The translations under genes and the position numbers were made by a program. Source: Megalobrama amblycephala (lineage: Eukaryota; Chordata; Actinopteri; Cypriniformes; Xenocyprididae). From it: a stretch of DNA of 64,000 nt. Shown piece after piece: positions 12,332-22,211 of the stretch. Under the pieces are notes generated by a model, which saw only the letters and a list, made by a program, of their open reading frames with translations, was not told where the DNA came from and made no database searches. The stretch covers positions 69,782,847 to 69,846,846 of the forward strand of contig NC_063044.1 of NCBI RefSeq assembly GCF_018812025.1, written 5' to 3'. Numbering within the stretch: position 1 is the first letter of the stretch; the number at the start of each line of letters is the position of its first letter.

Positions 12332-12448
12332 TTATTTCACTTCAAATTCATCTGAGTCAATATCAGATTCAGAGTTTGGTTCCGTCCCGAACCCTTCCTC
12401 TTTTCTTTGTCTTTTCTTCTGTACTGGTCTATCCAAGTCAAACGGCAT
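12332..12448 (-). CDS. Possible terminal exon of an unknown gene (38 aa)
   Basis: On the minus strand an acceptor-like ATTTCAG directly precedes an ATG that opens a 38-codon frame. The frame has a basic centre (QKKRQRKEE) and an acidic tail rich in Ser, Asp and Glu, ending in TAA at 12332-12334. An AATAAA lies about 40 bases further on. Base composition in the frame differs from the AT-rich surroundings. It could be the last exon of a gene or of a transposon-encoded protein, or chance. No family is recognised. Confidence 0.25.
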   Translation of the reverse strand: MPFDLDRPVQKKRQRKEEGFGTEPNSESDIDSDEFEVK

Positions 12449-12671
12449 CTGAAATGAGAGGGTGGGACTTGATTTCATTCTTCGGGAATTGATTGGAAGT
12501 TGGGCGTTGCTAACAAAATGGAGGCAGATATGAATTACTCACTCCGAGCACTCACGTTACTGCAAGAGCTTTATTGAGGATGACGAGGACGGTTAACGGC
12601 ACTAAACAGCGAGAGAGACTGACTGACTGACTGACGGTGCGTGTCGGCGCGGAGCGAGCGAGTGTTTTCGG

Positions 12672-12736
12672 TTCATTCTTATGGAAGTTGAGCCGCACGT
12701 AAGTTTAGTGTGACGCTCAACTTCCATAGGAATGAA
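12672..12736. repeat. Short near-perfect hairpin palindrome
   Basis: Arms 12672-12693 and 12715-12736 are reverse complements with one mismatch in 22 bases, separated by a 21-base loop. Flanking words resemble the 'gctctg(g/c)tggacac' motif near 10330, so it probably belongs to a small MITE. Confidence 0.6.
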
Positions 12737-14019
12737 TCTAAAAATGCTCTGGTCGCTTGCTCTGCTCCAGTGGACACGCAGCCTGACTGACTGAGCGTGT
12801 TGCAGGTTCCGTTTCATGTTTACTGTACACCCCAATGACTGGCATGAGCGGTGTTTAATGCATTAATCTCTATAAAGTGAAGCACAGCATTTATCCCATA
12901 CGTCACTGCAATTCCAGATAGCTCCACCCTTGCGCCATAGCATGTGACAGAAAGAGACGATGAGTCGTTTTGAAGGGGGATGGGAGGTTAATGATTTTGA
13001 TTAAAGATTATGAGGGCACATTAATTTTAAAAAAATAATTAAGTTCACGGATAAATTATTGATAATAAATACTACAATATTCCATAAAAAAATAAGAATT
13101 GTCAATTTTGATTTCATGCCGACTTTAAACATAAAAACATATTGCACATATTGCATAACACATACTTCAACATATTGCACTGTCCCCACCTTTTGCTCTA
13201 AGAATAAATTGGAACAAATCAAATCAAACTAAATGTGTAAGCAAACAGTCTCAAATGTTTTGGGCTTGTAAACATCATAATGTCGGTCTCCCTGTGCATC
13301 TTGCTGGCTTCTATCGTTAGTTGTAGTGTTGCAGTTACAACTGCACTAGCAGCTAATACAAAATGAAGGATAAATATTGACTAAGGTTGAATTTTGTTTG
13401 CTTGCAAAACCCAAAGAGCAAATATAGCTGCAGATATCTTATTATAAAAATATAATAATTATTAAAACTCGTAAAATATTCTGACAAAGGAGCTAAATAA
13501 ATGATAATTGTATAATAATAATATAATTACCTACATTTTAAGTATATGAAAAGCCGCCACCACGTTATTTCTTGCCGCCACCGCCTCACGATGAGGAAAT
13601 CCAAAAATAAATACTTCAAGCGCTGTCTGTTGGGTGCGCTGTTTTTTTATTATTCTGCGTGACCCATGCTATTTCTGGATCTTACAGTTACGCTAGCACC
13701 CCCCCCCACCGTCATAGCTATGATCGCACCATGCTGCGTGCTCCGCGAGGGGTTACCGCCACTCTCATTTTTTGGCCAAGGAGAAACCCTGATATTGCTC
13801 AATTAAACATGATTGTAGTATCAGTTCTGGCCACAATCTTACATATGACTCCTTTAAACAGACCATCACAGATTAGGGATGTGTCACGATCTTTGGATAT
13901 TGGAATATATTATCTCTGAGCCACAATTAATTTCAGCAGGTCTTTAACTTAAACACCTCAATATGTCTGTCGGTTTCATATAGTACAAAAGCTTTGTCTG
14001 TTACAGATCAAAAAGAAAA
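12737..14019. other. Non-coding DNA, no gene seen
   Basis: AT-rich with a poly-C run near 13690. The ORF at 13659-13919 has no recognisable domain and no splice context. Confidence 0.35.
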
Positions 14020-14211
14020 ATGAATTATGATGACAGTCGTTGGACTAAACGAAGACGTGTTAAAATGAAAGTACAGGAGCACTTGAAGTTTTTGGAAGAC
14101 TGCCATAATGACGAGGACATTGTGCCAACAAATATGGATTTAATTGCATCAGAGGAAGAGTTGGAGTCTCATGGAAGTAACAATTCAAATGACAGACAGA
14201 TCTGTGGACAT
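14020..14211 (+). CDS. Hypothetical N-terminal coding fragment cut by the ERV LTR
   Basis: An ATG follows a short purine-rich stretch after an acceptor-like TTACAG. The frame codes for about 64 residues: a basic start (TKRRRVKMKVQEH) followed by an acidic, Ser- and Asn-rich stretch (NDEDIVPTNMDLIASEEELE). At 14212 the frame runs into the TGTGGG start of the ERV LTR, so the natural 3' part is lost. It could be the first exon of a host gene or of a transposase gene. No family is recognised. Confidence 0.35.
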
Positions 14212-14635
14212 TGTGGGATTACAAATTTAAGAATCTGTTTAAGATCTGCGGATCTTACATCCTGACCATTTGGCAGGACAAGCTTAAGATACAGCAGTGT
14301 CTTTGTCTCTATGATAATGTAAAGGTATGGGCGATACTGTCAGACTGATTGGATTAGCACCTATGCATTTGAATGACACATTTATGCTGATTAGATCATG
14401 GCTGGGAAATGTAGGGAATGATCTGATTCCTTACTGCATTTGCATCCTTTGTTTAGATTGTCCACACCTCTACTCTATGTATCCCTCCCCCTTGAATGTA
14501 TATGAACTACCAAGTCACTGCCTTAGTTAGATTTTGGATGACCACAGCGACACACAGCGTGTTTCTCAATAAAGAGTAACTTCTGCTTCAAGAGATCCCA
14601 AAGTCTCCTGGTCTATGCTTCTGAGATTTCCAACA
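14212..14635 (+). repeat. 5' LTR of the gag-only ERV (424 bp)
   Basis: It begins TGTGGGATTACAAATT and ends TTTCCAACA (TG...CA), four bases before the primer site. An AATAAAG polyadenylation-type word at about 14569 places the R region near the 3' end. The same start recurs at 17689, which defines the LTR edge. Confidence 0.85.
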
Positions 14636-14639
14636 GTTT

Positions 14640-14657
14640 TGGTGCCGTGACCCGGAT
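14640..14657 (+). other. tRNA-His-type primer binding site
   Basis: TGGTGCCGTGACCCGGAT closely matches the primer site of retroviruses primed by tRNA-His, known for example from HERV-H (TGGTGCCGTGACTCGGAT), with one difference. It lies four bases after the LTR end, as in a working retroelement. Confidence 0.8.
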
Positions 14658-14803
14658 AGAGCTTCTCACCTCAATCCAGATTGGAACTTCAAGCACAACA
14701 AAGATCTGATCCAAAGGAACATCCAGGCTGAATTTTCCTGTGCACCCAAGGATTGGTGAGTGATATCTATCCAAAAGAACCATTAAGACCAGTACAAATG
14801 TGT

Positions 14804-15205
14804 TATCCTCTGCGCCGTCAGAGAAGAGTTAACAGACAGCTGTAGGGTTTGGTTAACTAAGTTATCCTCTAAAAATGTTCTTTTAGAGATGAAGTTTATC
14901 CTCTGTTTAGGCAGGGAAGTTTAGCATCACATGCTAATAATTAGGTATCCTCTGTTCAGGCAGGGAAGAATTAGTGTAAAGTGCTAATAATTTGTGTTGT
15001 CCTCTGTTTTATCAGGGAAGGTGGTGTGTTAACAGAATAGCCATCCTCTACTTTGCTAGAGAAGAAGGTTCATCCTCTGTTAATTCAGGAAAGGTTACAG
15101 TTGTTACAGTGTGTTAGCAGGTTGGTTCTACTCTGCTCACCAGAGAAGGTTGAATACATTACGATGTGTATTAACTAGCTTAACCTCTGCTCTGTCAGGG
15201 AAGTG
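14804..15205 (+). repeat. Array of nine short stem-loop repeats in the ERV leader
   Basis: Nine units of the form (A)TCCTCTG-loop-CAGGGAAG start near 14804, 14865, 14898, 14947, 15000, 15043, 15072, 15124 and 15183. In each, CTCTG can pair with a downstream CAG(A/G)(G/A). Unit 6 changes both arms together (CTCTA with TAGAG), and unit 2 has an 8-bp perfect stem (CTCTAAAA with TTTTAGAG). Loops are 5-8 bases. Between units, TGCTAATAATT and GTGTTAACAG words also recur. The array lies between primer site and gag, where retroviral packaging signals normally sit; that function is inference. Confidence 0.6.
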
Positions 15206-15351
15206 TTGAAGTGTATTGTTGTACCAGAAAGACATTACACAATGTTGAGAAAGAATGCTAGACTTATTCCAACAACTGAGAAAGGTGGACTAGCTACTCC
15301 TTTATGGACAGATAGTGAGTTCAAATCAGTGTTAGGAAAGCACATTCAATA

Positions 15352-15663
15352 GTGACTGAGTCAGTCAAATTGGATTTGACAAAGAAATTTGGGATTCATC
15401 CAGAAAAAGTTTGGTCCATTGAAGAATGCAAAAAGGTACTTGGTGCTTGTATTCGGAAGAAAAATATGAAGGGCATTATCTGCTGCCACAGAGAATTTAC
15501 TCTATCCATTGCACAAGAACAAATCCAACATATTGCTAAGTTAGAAGAGCAGAACAAACAGTTGCACACTAGAGTGTCTCGTCTCACTCAGAAGTTGGGC
15601 CTTAACAAAGCCTCAACCAAATGTGATTCAAAAGACCAACAGTCAGATAAAAAACTATCCTGA
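15352..15663 (+). pseudogene. gag: ERV gag, N-terminal part (matrix/coiled-coil region)
   Basis: A 103-codon frame with a basic N-terminal half and a predicted coiled coil near residues 65-95 (heptad-like IAKLEEQNKQLHTRVSRL). It overlaps the capsid/nucleocapsid frame at 15623 by 41 bases in a different frame, so gag is split. A run of six A at 15649-15654 is a candidate site for the indel. The change of frame is in the +1 direction, so an ordinary -1 slippery-site mechanism does not explain it. A short frame from 15242 that ends just upstream may be the original N-terminus or a leader ORF. Assignment rests on position and on the following CCHC protein. Confidence 0.6.
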
Positions 15664-16633
15664 CTTACAGTCTTTCTGTAGACTAGAGGGCAATAGCAAT
15701 ACTGGATTCATGGATAAAGATGTAAAAGCAGTTGAAGTGTGTGGAGTGAGACAAAAGGCTCAGAGTAGGGCAAAAGGGGTTGACACAGTTCCATCTGTAA
15801 CCCCCATACTGCAGTTACAAGCAGTCAGTACCGCTATAGGTCCTGAAGACATAGAAAGAATTGCTGAGAATTTGCCATCAGTGCATAGAAATTTTTCTGA
15901 GTTTAGGACAGAGTTGTCCAGAAAAATGAAGCTCTATGATATGTCCCTAGCGGAAGTCACACAGCTAATGTCACAAATCCTGAAAGAGTCAGAATTCAAT
16001 GATTTTGAAAGTGCTGTAAATAATTCTGAGTTTCAGCATTCCAGCAAAGGCGAATTGAGGGAAGGAGTTCTGAGAGTGTTACAGAACCTTGTTGGACCAA
16101 AGGTAGACTGGTCAAAGATCACTAGTTGTGTACAGAAGGATGAAACTGTAAGTGAGTACACTGAAAGATTTTGTCAGTCAGCGGCAGCATACAATGGAAT
16201 AGTTGACACTCCAGAGAAGGTGTTAGAGGATAATGGACCACTGGTCCGCATGTGGTTTGATGGGCTTTCATCAGAATACAGAAATGCATTGCCTTTCTTA
16301 GACCTCACATGGTCCAATGGAACCCTGCAAAACAACTTGGATAGGTTAGCTATTTGGGAAAGAGACTCAGATGTCAAGACAAGAGTAAAGATTGCAGCAG
16401 CATCCTTTAAGGTCAACACAGAGAATCGACAGAAACGTAAATGTCCTAAGAGAGAAGGCAGATGTCATTACTGTGGTAAACCTGGACATTGGATGAAAGA
16501 GTGTAGGAAAAACAAAAAGACATTAAAAGAAATGAACAGCTTTACTCAGCTCCTACTCAGTCTACTTGCTACATTGAAACTGCCCCTCCCCTCTTCTCCA
16601 AACTCTTGGAGCAGCAGCTTGCTGACATGCTAA
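15623..16633 (+). pseudogene. gag: ERV gag, capsid and nucleocapsid part
   Basis: 336 codons. Residues about 90-260 are helix-rich and resemble a retroviral capsid: a C-terminal-domain-like stretch carries acidic and aromatic residues around KDETVSEYTERFCQ and the later LVRMWFDGLSSEYR. A CCHC zinc knuckle (C-x2-C-x4-H-x4-C, CHYCGKPGHWMKEC) lies at about residues 281-294 after a basic stretch, marking nucleocapsid. The last 35 residues (Leu/Ser-rich) look like read-through past a deletion joint. Pol would normally follow but is absent. The frame is otherwise open, so decay is modest. Confidence 0.8.
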
Positions 16634-17677
16634 CCATTTGGGCTGTGAGTGTTTAATTTCCCCAGTCATTTACAAGAAAGCTTAAAGACTCATTCTGAAC
16701 AAAAGAAAGTTGACTATCACTTCCACCATTTGGGGACACAGGTTAAGTACACTCACAGCCTTAAATGTTATGCTACAGCACACTCCATTCACTTGTCCAT
16801 CCTCAATGGGTTATGATGTCTGCTATGACTGATGTTTCAATGGAAGATAGAGATGTAGCACAGTAAAGTTTGCAAATTAACTACAGGGAGAGAATAGGAC
16901 ACACAGACCAGTGAGGAGCCCAGGGAAGAACCGAAGTGCATAAGGCATCGGGGGCTAAACCCTGTGGTGAAGACTTCCTCATAGGTTTCCCCCTCTCTCA
17001 GTTTATCCCCACCTTACTGGTCTATAGGTGTCAAATTGATTAAGGCTAGGTTAAGAAAAAGAAGAACAAAACCACTATACGATCACTAGAAGTTTATGAT
17101 GATCAGAGTTAGACAGAAAAACTATAGGATCATCAGAGGTGTAACGTACTAAAGTCTATGCATGAATACTGCTGGTCTGCTTTTTCTTTGTTTTCTTGTG
17201 TGCAGGTATGTGTATATGCCATGATGTCTCAAGCAACACTTGGTGTAAAGCATCACCTCAGATAACCATGAACAACCTTCATGATGACAGAGTCATCTGA
17301 GCAACTCGGAGTTGCACAACGACAAAGAATCATCTTGGGACAAACATGGAAATGGACTCTACCGAGAACAGACTCCACAGATATTCAGGCGCCATGGACT
17401 TTTAGGACTTCCACGCTTATGCTACATGGTTTTCTGTGTCATCATGTAGTTTATACAACATGTTACCACCCTGCGTTGTATATGTGTGTCAACAGTATAC
17501 TCAAGTTAAAGAACAACACTTATGTAAATGTTGGACACGACACAGAATAAGATGTATGTGCCTGTAACTGTAACAAGTTGCATGACTGGAAGATGGAACT
17601 TATGTTAATAAACATATGTTATAGAAGGGATTTAAGAAGGTTTAAATTTGTATTATGTGAGAGTTACTAGAACTCTC
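16634..17677 (+). other. ERV internal region with no pol or env recognised
   Basis: About 1 kb between gag and the polypurine tract. None of the expected motifs (DTG protease, YxDD, integrase HHCC or DDE) is seen in any frame. The 89-codon ORF at 17281-17550 has no recognised domain. It could be the tail of a former env or 3' leader sequence. Confidence 0.5.
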
Positions 17678-17742
17678 AAAGGGGGAACTGTGGGATTACA
17701 AATTTAAGAATCTGTTTAAGATCTGCGGATCTTACATCCTGA
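17678..17742 (+). repeat. Polypurine tract and start of the 3' LTR
   Basis: AAAGGGGGAAC (17678-17688) directly precedes TGTGGG at 17689, the usual plus-strand primer layout. The following 54 bases equal the 5' LTR start. The sequence then runs into Ns. Confidence 0.85.
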
Positions 17743-18742
17743 NNNNNNNNNNNNNNNNNNNNNNNNNNNNNNNNNNNNNNNNNNNNNNNNNNNNNNNNNN
17801 NNNNNNNNNNNNNNNNNNNNNNNNNNNNNNNNNNNNNNNNNNNNNNNNNNNNNNNNNNNNNNNNNNNNNNNNNNNNNNNNNNNNNNNNNNNNNNNNNNNN
17901 NNNNNNNNNNNNNNNNNNNNNNNNNNNNNNNNNNNNNNNNNNNNNNNNNNNNNNNNNNNNNNNNNNNNNNNNNNNNNNNNNNNNNNNNNNNNNNNNNNNN
18001 NNNNNNNNNNNNNNNNNNNNNNNNNNNNNNNNNNNNNNNNNNNNNNNNNNNNNNNNNNNNNNNNNNNNNNNNNNNNNNNNNNNNNNNNNNNNNNNNNNNN
18101 NNNNNNNNNNNNNNNNNNNNNNNNNNNNNNNNNNNNNNNNNNNNNNNNNNNNNNNNNNNNNNNNNNNNNNNNNNNNNNNNNNNNNNNNNNNNNNNNNNNN
18201 NNNNNNNNNNNNNNNNNNNNNNNNNNNNNNNNNNNNNNNNNNNNNNNNNNNNNNNNNNNNNNNNNNNNNNNNNNNNNNNNNNNNNNNNNNNNNNNNNNNN
18301 NNNNNNNNNNNNNNNNNNNNNNNNNNNNNNNNNNNNNNNNNNNNNNNNNNNNNNNNNNNNNNNNNNNNNNNNNNNNNNNNNNNNNNNNNNNNNNNNNNNN
18401 NNNNNNNNNNNNNNNNNNNNNNNNNNNNNNNNNNNNNNNNNNNNNNNNNNNNNNNNNNNNNNNNNNNNNNNNNNNNNNNNNNNNNNNNNNNNNNNNNNNN
18501 NNNNNNNNNNNNNNNNNNNNNNNNNNNNNNNNNNNNNNNNNNNNNNNNNNNNNNNNNNNNNNNNNNNNNNNNNNNNNNNNNNNNNNNNNNNNNNNNNNNN
18601 NNNNNNNNNNNNNNNNNNNNNNNNNNNNNNNNNNNNNNNNNNNNNNNNNNNNNNNNNNNNNNNNNNNNNNNNNNNNNNNNNNNNNNNNNNNNNNNNNNNN
18701 NNNNNNNNNNNNNNNNNNNNNNNNNNNNNNNNNNNNNNNNNN
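17743..18742. other. Assembly gap (1000 N)
   Basis: Exactly 1000 unknown bases, probably a placeholder length. It begins inside the ERV 3' LTR, so a repeat-induced assembly break is likely. Anything between the 3' LTR and the L2 LINE is missing. Confidence 0.95.
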
Positions 18743-20716
18743 TTAATTTTCCAACTCTCACTCATGGCCATACACTTGACTTACTTTGTATATCTGGTGT
18801 GAATAACATCAGCAGTCATGCTATTCCTGTCTCTGATCACAAGCTTATCACATCCTACTAAAGGTGCTATTCATACTACTATTTCTTATCGTAAAATCAA
18901 TGATACCAATGTAAATACTTTGGTTGCTTCAGTTGCTTCCTCTGCCCTTTCTGATGTCTCTAATTTCACCTGTCCATATGTCATATCTGACCTCATTCTG
19001 CTATTTCTTATGTTTTAGATGAGCATGTTCCAATTGGTACCATGTATGTTCCTTTGTCCCACACCTCCCCCTGGTATAATGCTGAGCTTCGTGTTATGAA
19101 GGAAAAAGGCAGACAGCTTGAATGCCTCTTTAGGAAAACTGGCTTGACTGTCCATTTTCAAATGTTCTCAGAACATATTAGGCATTATAAAACTGCCTTG
19201 AATGCAGCACGCTCTTCCTATTTTTCAGACATCGTTAATAAAGCTAACAATAGGCCAAAAACACTGTTTAGCATGGTCAAGAAATTAGTCTATTAGTCCA
19301 CCTAGCCATAGTCCCAGTCAATATGAATGTGATGATTTGTGTGGCTCTTTCTTGTGCCACTTTCAAAATAAATTGGACGCTCTATGTGGGTCTCTTGGCA
19401 CTGAACCAACCTCTTCTACTTGTGAGCAAGCTCATTCTATTCAACTGTTTAATAATTTTACCTTGACTAATCCTGCCTTAATTGCTGAAATAATACAAAC
19501 TCTAATTCTTCCTCATGTCAGTTAGATCCTCACTGAAAACTGCTTAAAAAACCAAACCTGGACCCAGCAGATTTCACCAACTATCATCCAATCTCCAATT
19601 TACCATTTGTTTTGAAAATTATGGAAAAATCTGTTGCCAATCAGCTACAGTCTTTTCTAGCTCTCAGCGATCAGTTTGATGCATTTCAATCTGGTTTCCG
19701 CTCTCATCACAGCACTAACTTTAGTTAACTTTGTCAATGATCTGTTACTTTCTGGGGACTCAGGTAATCTCTCCATTCTTCTACTGCTCGACCTCAGCTC
19801 AGCATTTGATACTGTCTGTCACAAGCTATTTCTCTCCTGCCTTTCAGAGATCGGTGTCTCAGGTGCTGCACTATCCTGGTTCTCCTCCTATCTCACTGAT
19901 AGACAGTACTACATCTCCATGCATAATCATAAATCTCCCACCACTTTACTCAGTCAGGGTGTTCCCCAGGGCTCTGTTCTCAGACCATTACTGTTTATTA
20001 CTTGCTTTTTGGACATGATATTCAGATATATACTGCTTGCCGACCAGATCCTATTCACCAGACCACATCACTGTCTACCTGTGTCACTGCGCTAAAGGCC
20101 TGGCTAAATCCCAATTTCCTCATTTTGAATTTGAGCAAAACAGAAATTTTAATTACTGGCTCCCCATCACTAACAAAAAATATAATAAATGTCCCCAGTT
20201 TCAACCTTGATGCTACATCAATTTTCCCATCGGCTACTGTCAGAAATTTAGGCGTTACTCTTGATCCTTCACTGACTCTGGATGTTTAACATCAGTAAAC
20301 TTTCCAAAGCTGCATTTTTCCAGCTTTGCCGTTTAGCCCAACTTCATATGTTCATATGTTTCCCCAAAAGATGCTGAATCATTAGTGCATGCTTTTATTA
20401 CATCACGCCTTGACCTACTGTAATGCTCTCTTTGCCGGATTACCATTGCCTCTTTCTCATTTACAATACTTTCAAAATTCTGCTGCAAGAATATTAACCC
20501 ACACTAAACGATCTGCTCATATTACCTCCATTGGAGCCAATTAAACTCCATTGGCTCCCTGTACCATCTTGCATTACCTTCTGCTTACCTTTAAGTCACT
20601 CAAAGGCCTTGTTCCTCCTTATCTCTCTGATCTACTGTCTCCTTACGTTCCGCCTCGATCACTTCGATCTTCAGAGAGTGAACTTGTACCTAGATTTCGT
20701 CTATCTTCAATGGGCG
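18743..20716 (+). mobile_element. L2-type LINE, 5' fragment (endonuclease end and reverse transcriptase)
   Basis: The first readable residues fit the end of an APE-type endonuclease (GHTLDL, then VSDHKLIT). A linker follows (WYNAELRVMKEKGRQLE, 19070-19300), then reverse transcriptase blocks LLLDLSSAFDTV (about 19780-19815) and GVPQGSVL (about 19960). The catalytic FADD box is damaged: near 20010 it reads FGHD in one frame, and the frame changes around it. Downstream NLGVTLD-type residues at 20250 agree with L2/CR1. Several stops and frameshifts make it dead. It is split at 20716 by an LTR element and resumes at 29747. Confidence 0.85.
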
Positions 20717-22211
20717 TGTAACGTCTGGATGGATCCGTTCAGAGTCAATAAACTTTGGAGTTTTCAGAATGCTTTTAACCTGATGAACTTTGTTTCTTAA
20801 TCACTAAATCGGCTCCGAACAGTCTACTAAAGATGAGCCCACTTGACACCTTTGTTGCCCTCCGAGGTAACACAGCAGGCCCAATTTCCTTGCTCTTAGG
20901 ACATCAAAGGGGCCCCTCATGTGGACTATGGGCCAGATCCACATTCCAGCACCCACACACACTGGCACACACAAAAACACACACACAGACACACATACAG
21001 AAACACACAAACATAAATTTTTAACTGTATATATATCCTACCACTATGCTGAAATATATATTTCATATATTTTAGGGCCTATGCATGTTTCCTAGTGTTT
21101 AAATTAGTGTATTTGTGCTAGTGTGCATTTTAACGATATAATTTTGTCTGTAAACCATAACTTCTTGTCTATGCCTTTCTAATCTGGCGAGTTTGGTCTC
21201 TCCGTAAAGCTCCGGACTCGAGCTATTTACTGAGGTGGGTCACATGCTGACATATGCATTTTTCTATGTGTTTAATGATACTGTGAAGAACACACTCCTT
21301 TTGGAGATCTGATCTGGTAGTCATAAATCATTGGATTAAGTCGTGAGGCCAAACAATGGGAAAGCTTTCCCGCCAACTTTGCACCCATGTTATTGGCTAC
21401 CCCACCTCAAGGAGGTGTGTCGGCTTATCTGTCATAAAAGCAAAGACGCACAATTTCTTGTGTGTTCTCTCCCGATTGTCTCACGAGCATCTCGTGCACG
21501 TTTTTCCCGGACCTCTCCGGTGACCACGCGCTGCCACCGCGCTCAGCTTCGGGATCGCCATCTTCCAGCGAAACTCACTCTCGTCCTCAGTTCAAACCTT
21601 CCCGCTGAACGGAGGAAGCCAACGAACTGCACCAGCGCTAACCTGAAATTCGACACACGCAACCAATGCAAGTATACTGCCGTTTCTCAATCTTAGATGA
21701 TGAAACTGATTTCCGTGCTGGCTTAGGACTGGTTGTGAGTTTGCTACTTGCCTTCTCTCTTTCCTTCTCTACTTCTATTCTTGTACATAGGTGTGTATTT
21801 TCTTGTATATTTAGATGTATAACCTCTGTATTCGTAGTTTGCATATATTAAAACGTTATTCATGCTCGATTGTTCTGTTTGTTCTTTCAGCTGAAAACCC
21901 AAGTCACTTTAACGTTTTTCGATCGCTTTATGCTTTAGTTATTTTCATGGCCAGAAAATAACTCTGTTTATAATATTCTGTGAGGGACTTAGTTTGCTGG
22001 ACAAACGAACAGTTTCTCTAGATAATTATTAAACCAGAACTAATCATATATGTAATTGATTATAATTCGTTGTAATTGATTCACAATATATGTTTAATTC
22101 CCCGTTGGGTTGATATATGAATCATAATTTATTCATAACCTTATGAATTATTATATTCATATTTCATCCATAAATTGATTAATAACTGTACGAACCGCTA
22201 CATTCGTTACA
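20717..22211 (+). repeat. 5' LTR of the young element (1495 bp)
   Basis: TGTAACGTCTGG...CATTCGTTACA. It holds a CA-rich simple repeat (about 20950-21012), an inverted CCAAT word (ATTGG, near 21390) and a TATA-like CATAAAAG at 21433-21440, which would place the transcript start near 21465. Short ORFs inside recur exactly in the 3' LTR and are not genes. Confidence 0.9.

Larger units (their letters stand above)
14212..17742 (+). mobile_element. ERV-like LTR retroelement, gag only, 3' end lost in gap
   Basis: The order is 5' LTR (14212-14635), tRNA-His-type primer site (14640-14657), leader with a stem-loop array (14804-15205), gag (15352-16633), about 1 kb of non-pol sequence, polypurine tract (17678-17688), and the first 54 bp of the 3' LTR before the N gap. 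Those 54 bp are identical to the start of the 5' LTR. There are no protease, reverse transcriptase, integrase or envelope motifs, so this is an internally deleted copy that would depend on another element for movement. The target duplication cannot be checked because of the gap. Confidence 0.85.

Noticed and set aside
15623..15663. Programmed -1 frameshift at an A-run joining the two gag frames
   Set aside because: The second frame is reached by a +1 shift, and gag is normally one frame; an indel is more likely.
17676..18771. Long minus-strand ORFs of about 350 codons
   Set aside because: They consist of the N gap.
20833..21851. ORFs of 60-117 codons repeated at 28367-29386
   Set aside because: They lie in the two LTRs of one element and are identical because the LTRs are.
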